A stretch of DNA of 64,000 nt, from the NCBI GenBank assembly GCA_038380435.1, contig JAWZYU010000011.1:75451501-75515500 (forward strand). Direction: 5' to 3'. The notes below the pieces were generated by a model. The model was not told where the DNA came from, did no database searches, and saw only the letters and a list, made by a program, of their open reading frames with translations. A program made the position numbers and the translations under genes. This document shows, in pieces, positions 42,912 through 53,934 of the stretch (the stretch's first letter is position 1; every line of letters begins with the position of its first letter). The stretch is from Ryuthela nishihirai (lineage: Eukaryota; Arthropoda; Arachnida; Araneae; Heptathelidae).

Positions 42912-45000
42912 TTAATGCATTGCTCTTTGTGGAGCTGATTTTAATCTGCTCTTTTGCAAATCAGACCTAGTTATTATGACTTTGTTGCAGTCTTCTGTCT
43001 GCAAGTTTAGGGCTTAAAGATGAGGTTATGAGTGTAATCATCTGCGTAAAATGTCACTTTAACCTTTCCAAAGTCACGACGCACACGTCTGACACACGTC
43101 ACAAAGTCAAGTATGTCGCAAATGAATACGTTAAAAAGAATGGGTCACAAAAGATCTTTGCAGCGCTCCTGAGTTTATAGATTTTGTTTCTGAGAAAGAA
43201 TTTTTTTTTCCTTCGCAACGTCGAAGAAGACCAACCCAACCAATTCTTTCTTATTCAGACTTTCGGTGATAGTTTCCACTACGCGTAATACCTGATGCAC
43301 CGTCGAATGTTGTTTTCTAGAACAAAATTGCATGGATGAGATAATTTGTTTATCTTTAAGAAACACTTCTATCCTGTTAAGGATATTTCTTTTAAACAAT
43401 GAATAACAGACTAATAAGCCTATACGTTTTTGGTAAATTACAGGCCTGTCCTGGTTTGTGGATCATTGAAATGAATGCTCTCTTCCAAGAGTTTGTGAAA
43501 TGATTGTGTCTAAGAAGCTTATTGAAGATTTAACAATGTCGGTCGCATTATTGGGAATTTCTTGAGCATAAGATTAGTTAACCTGTCTGATCCAGGTGTT
43601 TTTTGCGTTTTGAAACTGAATATAGCCTTGTCCGAATTCTCTTATTTGCTGAATTTGGTTTTTTTCACAGTGTCCTTTTCATCAAATTTTCGTGTTGCTC
43701 TGTCAACATGTTCTATGATTTCGTCGTGTGACAGATCAATGTTTGGGAGAGACTGCATATCAAGAATATCGCGAAAGCCTATGCCTTATCCATTAAGCCT
43801 TTATCCTTAAGATCCATTAAGCCACGAAAAGGTAGATTGTCCCATCCCCCATAATGAATGGTGTTTAGTGTTAAGTGAAGAAACTTTCTTATCACAGCCA
43901 TCAGCATAGATTTCTCTAAGTCTTCCTTTAACTCTACCTTGTATCAATTGTACAAATTTTAATATCTACAATTTTTGGTCTTCTCCCAAACTCTTCTTGC
44001 CTTGTTTTTATCTCTGATTATACTTTTAACCTCTTCTGGTAGCTTATTCTCTATGGATTCTAACTTTATAGTTTTGCTTGCACCATGGTTATGCAGTCTA
44101 TGAAGTCTTTAATGACGTGACCTTTTTTTTCCATATAATTTTCAATAACTCAATTTTTGACCCTCTTGCTCATCAGAAATTGGAATCTACCCGGTTAATA
44201 ATAGTTTTTTTTCTTGTACTTTTCTGTTCTGCTCAGTGAAAGTGAGAGGATCATTGGGTTATGGTGTGATGACAGGGCAGTCAATATACGTAAAAATATT
44301 GTGGTAGAAAATGACGCAACAGAATAACATCTAGTATATCAGGCCTGTGAATTGTAATATTTTAAATAGAATGTGGGTTCAATTGGTTCATCAGCCATCA
44401 GTCCCTTGACATTCGAATACTCCAACTGCACTCTCTCATGTCTGTTAGTTGCCATAGAGTGTCAAGTAGGATGTTTAGCATTCAAATCCCCTGCAAATAT
44501 CACAGGGATCTTGTCAAATATTTTGTTTCGGTTGTTTTTGCTCATGCGTTTCCTTCGGATTATATACTGCTAAAAGCTGCAATTTCCAAAAGGAAATCCT
44601 GTTTAGCACCACTGCAGTTGCCTCAGTGTCTTTCAAGTCTAAAATAACAGACCCATGATGAGGGATATATCTTTTTATCAGAATATCAGTTATTCCTGAT
44701 TTATTTTGTGTTCTGTCTATCCTATAATAATCAAAATTAGCAACATTTAATTTGTCATTAACCCTTAGATACGTCTCATTAATAAGGCCACATAAACGTC
44801 ATAATGAAATAAAGTTATTTTTTAATTCGTAATATCATTTCTGATACATTTAGAGTTCCAAAAGAAAAGCTGAAGATTATATTTTTGAAAAGCACTCGAA
44901 AAATTTTGTAAAACAATCTGCGTCAGTTCAAGAAACAGTTCATTGTCTATCAAAGATTTCAGCAATTTCGTCTAGTCCTTTCAATCGAATATCAATTTTG
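42912..45000 (-). pseudogene. Jockey-like ORF2: endonuclease and reverse transcriptase, 5' part
   Basis: In the endonuclease region a block reads HRPDILDVILL (about 44330), the family PDVLD-L element. In the RT, SSMQFCSRKQHSTVHQVLRV (about 43340-43280) corresponds to the QFGFR-HST element and GLVFFDVAK (about 43215) to the first catalytic aspartate. PILFNVFICDI and KVTFYADDYTH (about 43110-43020) form the final catalytic site. ISSTKSNAL near 42920 leads into the part beyond the nest. Stops occur throughout. Confidence 0.78.
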
Positions 45001-45189
45001 TGTATTGGTTTTTTGACTTCTTAAATTCCAATTTTCATTTTCGTAATTTAGATTTTTTTCGTGTGAAATATTTTCCTAGGCCCTTAAAATCTCGCAGGCC
45101 CTAGGCACTGTGCCTATTGCGCCTAATGGATTAAACGACATTACATAAGTGGGGGCCATCAACCATTTTTCTAGAGCAGTCTAATATTC

Positions 45190-45922
45190 GGTGTTCCCTT
45201 CCACACTTCACGCATCGTGATTTGTTAAAACAACTTGATTGCGAATGCCCAAAACATTGACATTTATGGCACTGGTTTGGGCCTGGTCTTTTCCTGTAAA
45301 GTTCAGTCTCGACCTTCAGATGAAATAGGTCACTGACATAAATATCTTCTTTCCTGTGATGCCCTTTGAAAGTTCTACCATGAAGCTAGGAAACGGAACT
45401 TTATTAGAACTTTTTCTAAACTGTTCAACAATGGATAACCAAGGTCCAATAGTGCTTTTCGGATTTTTTTCCGATATCCATATGAGCTGGCAGGTTATGA
45501 ATAACTACCTTCATTTTTTGTTCTTCTTTAGCTGATAGGTGTGGAAGGAACGATTGTCTTTTTTTCAAGTTTCTTAACAAAGTTTCTGTAATCTTGCACA
45601 TATTTTATCTGAAATCTAATGGATTCTCCTGCGAAACTGGCAGAAAAGCTTTCAACAGAAATGCCAACCAGTTCTTTGAAGATTTTCATCCATCCGCTTT
45701 TCATCGTGATAATGATGGATGGTATTTTATTTCGGGTTGGTTAGCCGCATCAACATTTGGCGTTTCATTTTCCAAATTATTATCATCTGTGTCTGAAAGT
45801 AGCAGAAATAAATTTTTTGTGCTAGCTGAAGATGAAAGAGGCCTTTTTATGCTTTTCTTAACTGGAGTAAATGCTCCCTTCAATACTGAAGAAGGGATGG
45901 CTTCTTTTAAGACATCCTTCAA
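45190..45922 (-). pseudogene. Jockey-like ORF1 (gag-like, zinc knuckle)
   Basis: The N-terminal piece (45922-45701) is serine-rich and basic, reading KKSIKRPLSSSASTKNLF. The CCHC zinc knuckle near 45290-45200 reads CHKCQCFGHSQSSCFN with a second CVKCG. Such ORF1 proteins bind the LINE RNA. The pieces are out of frame with each other. Confidence 0.7.
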
Positions 45923-46050
45923 AATCCGCTTTAAAATGCACCGTAAATCCGTTCAAATCCGCTCCAAAATCCGCTTCAGTTGCAGAATCTGTCACATATA
46001 TAGTTTTGAATTTCCCTGTCCAGGAAATAATACTGCATGAATACATTTCT

Positions 46051-46774
46051 AATTTCGTTTTGCAGATAAACAAAAGATATCCTTAAAACATCAACGATGT
46101 CCTTATTTGGATAGTTTTTAATTACTTCATTTAACATTGCAAACTCTTCCTATTACCCTTCGAAGTTATTCGTATTTCATAGAAAGTAGGATAGGAAATT
46201 CAGACTCAAAGCACCAATGTTTGCGGGACTAGCAAAAGACAACAGATCTCACCTGGAAATCCTCTTCTGCCTGCTGATCAAGGCACCACCTCTAAGACAT
46301 TGCACTCAAGGCTCCAGAAGAAACTGTGCTAACAATTAACGAATTCAAAATAACGTCCATAGAATACGTTCCAACAGTCTTTCCCTCTCTTTCATTCAGC
46401 AACATTCAAGTAATTCTTGAGCATTAGCATGAAAGCAGCTAACATTATCCAGTCCTATGCGAATGCAAAAGGGGTAGCAGCTTGCTTCCGGCTGACTTCA
46501 AATAAAATTAAAACTACACTAAAAACAAAATTAATTCACAAATATTATGCCAATTTAAACCAACTTCCAAGGACAAGTCCTAACTGTCTCATCCGGCATT
46601 TCTATGTCTAAAAAAAGTAGCAAAGATCTCTTCCTTTTATCAACTTCAATGCTATACTTTCAGGCCAGTAGATTGTTCTCAGCGTAGTCATTTGTCTTCG
46701 TCTCGCAACTAAGATGCCAGTGTTCATAGATTCATCACATTTACTCATATTTTAATTTCAAAGCTACACATTAA
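46051..46774. other. No gene seen
   Basis: AT-rich spacer between the Jockey-like LINE and a SINE-A copy. Confidence 0.5.
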
Positions 46775-46784
46775 TGGACAAGAA

Positions 46785-47171
46785 GGTTGGGTTGCTTTAC
46801 CTCTGAGCGGCACATTTTTGCACACAATGGGCTAAATGGCCAGGTCACAAGGACCCCGAAGGCTCAGAGAAAGTTGGGGGAGGGGGATCCACTGGAACAG
46901 CTGTTAGGAGACAGATGGTTGACTCCCGTGAAGACCATCCAGTGTGTTCTTTAACGTCACAGGGTATGGCTCTCCCGCACACGGAGACACGGCTTAACGT
47001 CCCATCCAACGGACGGCGGCCTTTCCAAGCCCATCGGTGTCTCCTATTGACCGTGGACAAGGCGGGAAGTTTTGCGGAGATAAAACTCAATGCTGTCCCA
47101 GCTATGACTCGAACCTGGGAACTGCAGATTACGAGCCTAGAGCGCTACCGACTGAGCCACCCCCGTTCCAT
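46785..47171 (-). mobile_element. SINE-A, full length, about 9 bp target duplication
   Basis: Complete copy with head and tail. The flanks repeat TGGACAAGA near 46775 and 47172. A few substitutions in the B box region (GACTCGAACCTGGG retained). Confidence 0.9.
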
Positions 47172-47180
47172 TGGACAAGA

Positions 47181-48031
47181 GAAAGTAGAAAACGAAATAC
47201 TTCCATTTGAAACATTTTGCTGTTGAAACATATATTTCATTTAATCTACAAACTGAAATATGCTCAGGAATCAAATACCTTAATCATTATTTATGTATCG
47301 TTTTGTAGAGTCAAAAAGTTTCAGAAAAGCTGGTATAAATTCATTAATGTTTACATTGCATTTTCGTTTCATAGTAAAATTATCTTGAACTGAACAAATC
47401 ATATCGCATGCAGAATTTGCTGAATGAACTCAGTAACATTCATAGCTTCTCTATAAGAATCAGTGCTATCATTTCCATTCATTCTTATTCTATCACGAGA
47501 CCGAAAAATGTAGGGAATAATTATTTGGTGAAGAAGTTTCGTGGAAGCAGAAGCAGGTGAATCACCCCCTAGGACTAGCTGAGAGAGATTAATGGTTGTG
47601 GTTTCTAAGGAATATTGATAAATTGATTTCCTTAGTCTTCTTCTGATAGCACTGAGATAGGAAGCTTTCAGTTAAGCTGAGCATCGCCGCTTCAAGGATG
47701 AATATTCATTTCCAATATTTTCTTATTAAAACATAATTCCACTTAGTTTTCGTAGTTTCGTGATAAGTGTATTGGATATGGCCGCGTAAATGCAAAACGA
47801 GGGAAAAGAGAGCTTTTTAACGTGCACATATTTCAATATAAAGAGAAAATAATTTTAGGTAATTGTTTAATTTTAATATAATCGAAAAACATTAAAAAAG
47901 CAATACATTACATTTGACGTATAAACCTGAAAAAAAAAATTAAAGAGATTGACCTAGGACTGGGATAGGCGTTCCAAAAGAACTGAAAATATTTTTACAG
48001 TAAATTGACAACATTGCTTAGAAACCGCGGT
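47181..48031. other. AT-rich spacer, no gene seen
   Basis: No credible reading frame or recognisable repeat. Confidence 0.55.
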
Positions 48032-48437
48032 AGGTTGGGTTGTTTTACCTCTGGGCGGCACTTTTTTGCACACCATGGACTAAATGGTCAGGTCACAAGG
48101 ACCTCGAAGGCTCAGAGAAGGTCGGGGGAGGGGACCCACTGGAACAGCTGTTGGGAGACAGATGATACCTCTCATCAAGGCCATCCAGTATGTTCTTTAA
48201 CGTGCACAGGGTATGGCTCTCCCGCACACGGTGCCACGGCTTAACGTCCCATCGGACTGACGGCGGCCTTTCCAAGCCCATCGGTGTCCCCTACTGACCG
48301 TGGGCAGGGCGGGGAATTTTGCGGAGATAAATCTCAACGCTGACCCAGCTCGGACTCGACTTAATGTCCCATCCGACGGAGGCGACCTTTCCAAGCCCAT
48401 CGGTGTCCCCTACTGACCGTGGGCAGGGCCGTGACCA
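48032..48437 (-). mobile_element. SINE-A chimera: one copy whose head is replaced by a second body fragment
   Basis: 48032-48357 is a normal SINE-A up to GACCCAGCTCGGACTCGA. There it switches to a second body segment (CCCATCCGACGGAGG through ACCGTGGGCAGGGC, 48359-48437). The anticodon-arm part of the head is missing. Template switching or an unequal exchange would explain it. Confidence 0.85.
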
Positions 48438-50085
48438 CCGAGAGATAAGGCCAAGGGACTGATTTATGACGTCACTAAGAGTGGTGCTTACCGTGTCTAC
48501 GAAATTGAGCTAAATCGTCCATGGAATTTCTTTCAGAAGCACTGCGATGTTTCCTATATTCTATCTGTGTAATTTTTCCTTACGATTTCAAAAAAAAAAT
48601 GAGCGTTTTTAAAGTACATTAAGTTATTTTCATTAAATACCGATTTTTTCATATGCATTGAAGAAACTACATATATCAAATAATGAAACAGAGGCAATGG
48701 TAATTAAAATTTCTGATTTATTCCCACACATTTATTTTACACAAATAAGAATTTTAAGGTAATAAGATTAAATGCATAGGTTCCCACAACAATCTTACTA
48801 GTGCTTCACATATATATATACATTTTAAAATCGGAATTGCTTGTTCTCATCCTGCACTTATTGTTATAAAAAGCCACTTCAGAAATGTATTTCCTGATTA
48901 AAATTTAAATTTCAGAGTATTCCTAACTTCAATCACTAAATAATTCTATGTACTGAAAGAGTTGCTGAAATCATACTGTTACTTGAGAGGTTTATCTTTT
49001 TCTTTTATAAAATATAAAGGATAATATAAGTATAATAAATAGATTATTAAGAAAAATATACGTGTATTTTTAATATTGCAAAAAACTTAGATTTATAGTG
49101 ACCAATATAAGACCTATTTTGCTGCTGTAGGTTTTTAACAAAATTTATGTTTAAAGATATAATAATAACGATACACAAATTTAAAGAGTACTTCAATCCC
49201 TAATTTATAGTCATTATTGCTTGTATATTGTATATAAATGTTACATAAACTCATATTCTAATTACACTTCCATCTTATTCAGTGATGACACTGATGAAAG
49301 CAAAGGTCAGTTACATAAAACCTTTATTGATTTGTTGAGTGATTTAACCAAAAATTAATAACTTATTAACTGATTCATGAGTTCCATGTCGACAGGATAG
49401 CTCATGTGATACTTTGCTACTGAATTCATGTAACAGGCAGTTACTTAAAAGGTTTCTGTTGATTTCCCAATTTTAAATCATGATAATTCCTTCATTCAGA
49501 AAGTGTAATAATCATTCTTCTCCATTCAACTGATTGACAATTTCTTAATAAATGATAAAGCTAATTCACTACAGTACCTAAAGTATCTACTTATAGATTC
49601 TTACTATACGTCATGTCATTTACATAAATGAGTTAAAGATTAACATTTTGCTACACTGACATTCTGACACTTAAGTTCTATTGTTATATCACTACAGAGA
49701 TCAAAATTGACAGTTTTCAATTCTGTTGGGTATATTGCTTTTTGTATATCAGCAAATAGGACTACACTTAATACATTAAATGAATTTTTAATATTAAAGT
49801 GTTTAACAAAATATAAGAGTGAAAGATGCTAATATGCAGCATTGTTCAGTTCAGATCAATCCATGTATTGTTTGTAAAATTATATGTAATATTTGGGTTC
49901 AACACCATTGTAATTCCTAAAAAAAATAGTAATTGCTGTGAGTTTTGTTCCTGAAACTGAAGTCCTCTCTTTACTATGTCTACAGGATGGGGATACACAA
50001 AAAATTCAATGAAGGTGGTGTGGTGAAAAAAGACATTGCTTTTCTATTAATAGAATTATTGTCACTGATAACCCATATGATTCTG
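48438..50085. other. AT-rich spacer, no gene seen
   Basis: Long AT-rich stretch with scattered short frames and no recognisable motif. Confidence 0.5.
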
Positions 50086-50089
50086 AATC

Positions 50090-50345
50090 CTATAGTTCAG
50101 AAACCAATTTCAATTTTTTTACAAATACATGAAGAACTTCAGATGTTATTTTTTCCACAGGAAGTATGTATACATCTTTAAAAGGAAACATAATAACAGT
50201 TAGCAGCATTTGTGAAGCAACTGCACTTTTGATGAGTCTAAGCTTTTCTAACTTTGCTGTCATTTCTCTCCCTGTGACTTCATCACACATGCTGAATTTC
50301 ACTGGCTTTAAAATGAAGTTCACATACCTACAGGAATTTTTTAAT
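50090..50345 (-). pseudogene. THAP-like zinc finger fragment
   Basis: Near 50340 the minus strand reads VCELHFKASEIQHVMKSQ, which fits the second half of a THAP finger (the C...H pair in VC-HF). After a frame change it continues TGREMTAKLEKLRLIKSAV and FKDVYILPVEKI, where THAP proteins have an L-K-L-RLKKGAVPS segment. The frame change and absence of the first C-x(2-4)-C pair suggest a decayed exon or a P-element-like transposon relic. I cannot exclude a host exon with an intron nearby. Hypothetical DNA-binding role. Confidence 0.5.
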
Positions 50346-50981
50346 TTTAGTATGTTGGAACATTAGAACTAATTGTGAAAATTAATTTTTACTATTCTAA
50401 TCTACATTTTTGAAATATTCTCGTCTTAGTAGCAAAAATAATAGAGTATGTATCGGAATGGCATTACCCATTTAAAAAAACTGTAAAACAAAGTATATAT
50501 GTGGAAACAAATCTTGCACATGACAAGAAATTTATTAACTGTCGATTTTTCACAATTTGTTTTTATGACATGATCTTATGTGAATGCATTTTCTGGTTAT
50601 TCCAAATATTTTAAAGTTTTACTTTCCTTACTATATAAATGCACACACTTTTCTATGCTGGCTGGCAAATTAATGGTCAACTCTTCAATTAATTTGAATT
50701 CATAAAGTTTAGTCAAAATTGATTGGCACTAGTAACTTATACGTTACAAACACCCTAAACTGCATTTCCTCTATGCTAGCCAAGGTTACTAACCTGAAAA
50801 ATTACCGATTATTTTATTCCTATAAATATTTGCTAAGTATAATGATACTGAAATGCATGTAAATTCAATAATTACAATTGGTTATTGCAATTTTTAACAT
50901 ATAATGTTTGATTTTGCAATAATATTAATATTTTATCAAAGTAAGAGTTTTAATGTTTATTTTATTAAGCATCAAGTGACC
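50346..50981. other. AT-rich spacer, no gene seen
   Basis: No coding content was recognised. Confidence 0.5.
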
Positions 50982-50991
50982 TTAATGCCTA

Positions 50992-51192
50992 AAAAAAATA
51001 CCCTCTCAAGCAGCTGCTTGCCACAAAGGTCTGACAGGAGCCTGTCAGTTTATATGCCACAGTAGAAGGTCTGAGAGGATGGCAGGACCTCAGCAGAAAA
51101 ACGACACACACAACCATGCCTTACCGAGGCTCGAACCCAGGTCCCTTAGATCAGTAGCCAAGCGTGCTAACCACTCGGCCATGGGACGGATA
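50992..51192 (-). mobile_element. SINE-B (tRNA-derived), full length, 10 bp target duplication
   Basis: On the minus strand it starts with CCGTCCCATGGCCGAGTGG (A box) and GACCTGGGTTCGAGC (B box), continues through the body with CTGCTGAGGTCCTGCC and ends in T-rich sequence (A tail on the plus strand side at 50992-50999). The flanks repeat TTAATGCCTA at 50982-50991 and 51193-51202. Confidence 0.88.
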
Positions 51193-51640
51193 TTAATGCC
51201 TACACAACACATTATTTATTTGATATATTGTGGGATTGCTGGCAGAATGCATTTGATATATTGTGTGGATTACTGGCAGACACAACCATGCCTTACCGGG
51301 GCTCGAACCCAGGTCCCTTAGATCAGTAGCCAAGCGTGCTAACCACTCGGCCATGGGACGGATATTAATGCCTACACAACACATTATTTATTTGATATAT
51401 TGTGGGATTGCTGGCAGAATGCATTTGATATATTGTGTGGATTACTGGCAGACACAACCATGCCTTACCGGGGCTCGAACCCAGGTCCCTTAGATCAGTA
51501 GCCAAGCGTGCTAACCACTCGGCCATGGGACGGATATTAATGCCTACACAACACATTATTTATTTGATATATTGTGGGATTGCTGGCAGAATGCATTTGA
51601 TATATTGTGTGGATTACTGGCAGAATGCATTGCCAATTTT
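51110..51640. repeat. 172 bp tandem array of SINE-B heads plus flank
   Basis: The head of the SINE-B copy plus about 90 bp of flank (ATTTGATATATTGTGGGATT and so on) is repeated, giving tRNA-like heads at about 51110-51190, 51282-51362 and 51454-51534. The unit is exactly 172 bp and copies 2 and 3 are virtually identical. Frames of 60-80 codons across it are by-products. Confidence 0.95.
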
Positions 51641-52466
51641 TACTTAGGATTGTAAATTCATTTTCATTCATTAACTACTGTTTCAAATTTCATTCACTGA
51701 ACTCTTGAACTACTGTCAGAATTATTTAATTTGAAGTTAACATTTAAAAAAATATAATCAGAGATCACTGACTAGTGCGTTTTGCAACAAGTTTTTACAT
51801 AGTGTACTCTACAAACAAAACAGTATTTTTCAAACCATACCATTGTAATAAATTACAAATCGCTGAAATTTTGAATCTAAAAAAATTATAAAGTATTAGA
51901 AGGAATCACCTTTTTGAGGAAATAACCAATCGATATTATATTATAAATAATATTTTCATAATAATTTCGTATAACAAGATTTTTTGTTTTGGTACAATGA
52001 AACAAGTTAGATAATAAAAGTACAAAAATTTACTTTGGATTAACTGATCATATTAGCTTAGTGTAACGATTTCCTTTTAAAAATTCAGTTTAAATCCTTA
52101 TAACCGTTTGAATATATAGAATATAATTTAAAAAAATAAAAGAGAGAACTTATGTTACGTACCTTATTATGAATTGTCGGTGTGAAACTCTGTCTCTTGA
52201 TCGCTTTGAGAAATATCCTTAGCGAACTGAAATTCATGAACTTTGGGCCCATCTTGAAATTTCCATTACACTTTGGCACTACACATAAACTAGGTATAGC
52301 TGTAAACGCTAAAACAAACTCACAAATGTATCAAAATCAATCAACTCAACCAGCGTGACTCAAACGAAACTAAAGCTATTCAGAAATGGCGACCGGAACA
52401 CCAATGTTCGTGACGACACAGCTCTTCCGGCAAAGGTGTGCCTTGGCCTTGTCTCTCTGTGGTCAC
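51641..52466. other. AT-rich spacer, no gene seen
   Basis: No coding content was recognised. Confidence 0.5.
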
Positions 52467-52580
52467 GGCAGGGCGGGGAATTTTGCGGAGATAAATCTCA
52501 ACGCTGACCCAGCTGGGACTCGAACCTGCAGACTGCAGATTTCGAGCCTGGTGCGCTACCGACTGAGCCACCCCCGCCCC
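52467..52580 (-). mobile_element. SINE-A head fragment
   Basis: Only the tRNA-like head and first body bases are present (GGGGCGGGGGTGGCTCAGTC on the minus strand through GCGGAGATAAATCTC on the plus strand). The body and tail are missing. A short GATGATGATGATG run follows at about 52594. Confidence 0.85.
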
Positions 52581-52859
52581 AGAAGCCGCGGTAGATGATG
52601 ATGATGAGCATATCACACAATGAATATTCCTGCATAGAAAAGGGTCTATGCAGAATCATTCAGTCACTGTTTTGTGGGGGTTTTTTTGTTCCATACATAA
52701 TTTTTTTTCATACTTATACATATATATATATAATTTTTTTAATATTTATATGTATTTTTTTTTTATAATTGATCAAACATATTTATATTTTTTAAGAATT
52801 GTAAGAGGAGTTTATATAAAGTGGGGTTTAGTGATTTTTTTCTAGATTCTAAAATAGTT

Positions 52860-53180
52860 TTAAAATTAAAGTTCTTAATATTAAGGTTATTAAATTTTTC
52901 AAAGTATTCTTTCATTTCTGTAATAATTACACTGAAATATTATATGTTCAATAGATTGAATTTCATTGCAGTGTTCGCAATTAGGAGAAGTTACTTTCTT
53001 AAATTTAAATAATGTAGATTTAGTTAAAGCAAGATTGGCTTTTATCCTTAATATTACTTTTATTTCTTTTTTATTTAATCCATAATCATCACATTTGTTT
53101 ATTAAAGGAGATATTTTATATCTATGTGCGTTTTGAGCTTTTATATCATACCATGTTTGAAGTTCATCTATCAATATTTT
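52860..53180 (-). pseudogene. LINE ORF2 C-terminal zinc-binding fragment
   Basis: The minus strand reads IKVILRIKANLALTKSTLFK, then SPNCEHCNEIQSIEHIIFQC. The C-x2-C...H...C pattern followed by Y...R is the cysteine-histidine end of many LINE ORF2 proteins. It belongs to a different LINE family from the RTE-like copies. No RT part is visible next to it. Confidence 0.6.
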
Positions 53181-53213
53181 TTTATTATTTTTTTATAACC
53201 GCGATAGTCTACC

Positions 53214-53824
53214 CATTGTTTAATCATACTGTGTCATAACCATGACAACAGTCATTTACTTTCTCGTGGTGTTCTGTTACGCATAGAAATCGTTCGAGGG
53301 AAGTTTCTTCATAGCCGTCTGTTAAACGCATTTTTGTGATAGTTTCTTTCAGCTTTTTACGTTATGGATATCAAAACTGAACAGCGTTGTGTGATAAAAT
53401 TTTGCATGCCATTTCCAATTGCTCTAACAAACTTCTGTACTCGTGAATAATGACAGATATTGCGTTTAGCGATACTTCATCAGTGATCGTGGACTGTTTG
53501 CCTCCACGCGGAATAAAAGTGGCTAAATCTCGACCATTTTCGGAATTCCGGTACCATTTGTAAACTGTTGATTGTGCTAACCATTCTTCCGTGTACGAAG
53601 CGTACAATTTCATAGTTTCCGAAACCCATTTTCAAAGTCGCACACGAATTTGTATTGCACAAACGCTGTTCAGTTTTGATATCCATAACGTACAAAACTT
53701 TAAAGAACCATAAAAATGTGTTTAATACAGAGATAGTTCACTTGAAACGATTTCTTTACGTAATAAAACACCGTGAGAAGCTGAACGACTGTTGTCATGG
53801 TTACGAGACTATGATTAACCAATG
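53214..53824. mobile_element. Fold-back mariner-like element (two 5' ends facing each other)
   Basis: The left part 53214-53386 is repeated inverted at 53667-53824, including the outer ACCATGACAACAGTC segment and the inner ATGGATATCAAAACTGAACA. Thus both ends carry a transposase start codon pointing inward. The middle (minus strand, about 53640-53390) has the mariner N-terminal domain pieces SYTEEWLAQSTVYKWYRNSE and GRDLATFIPRGGKQSTITD. The catalytic domain is missing. A third copy of the outer repeat, in left-end orientation, adjoins at 53821-53885. Confidence 0.8.
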
Positions 53825-53885
53825 ACAACAGTCGTTCAGTTTCTCGCGGTGTTCTATTATAACGCATAGAAATCATTTGAAGTGA
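53821..53885. repeat. Solo mariner terminal repeat
   Basis: AATGACAACAGTCGTTCAGT and following bases repeat the left-end sequence at 53245-53310 in direct orientation, overlapping the right end of the fold-back element by a few bases. Confidence 0.75.
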
Positions 53886-53934
53886 GATTTTTGGAATCTA
53901 TCTGGAACATGCTCCTATTTTTACCTATACTATA

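Larger units (their letters stand above)
42912..46050 (-). mobile_element. Jockey-like LINE, main part, degraded
   Basis: The minus strand carries, in order, a gag-like ORF1 (about 45920-45190), an endonuclease region (about 44960-44270) and the first two thirds of the reverse transcriptase (about 44050-42912). The last third is at 23225-23720 beyond the Tc1/Polinton nest. ORF1 includes a zinc knuckle and the RT includes a YADD-type site, as in Jockey-clade elements. No poly-A end or target duplication was identified. Confidence 0.8.

Noticed and set aside
51110..51190. Functional tRNA gene (also at 10000-10099, 37330-37426, 52467-52580, 55296-55370)
   Set aside because: A and B boxes are present, but all are heads of SINEs with matching bodies, tails and target duplications, not free-standing tRNA genes.
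51079..51647. Repeated frames of 63-80 codons on both strands
   Set aside because: They span the tandem SINE-B heads; the same peptide repeats at exact 172 bp steps.
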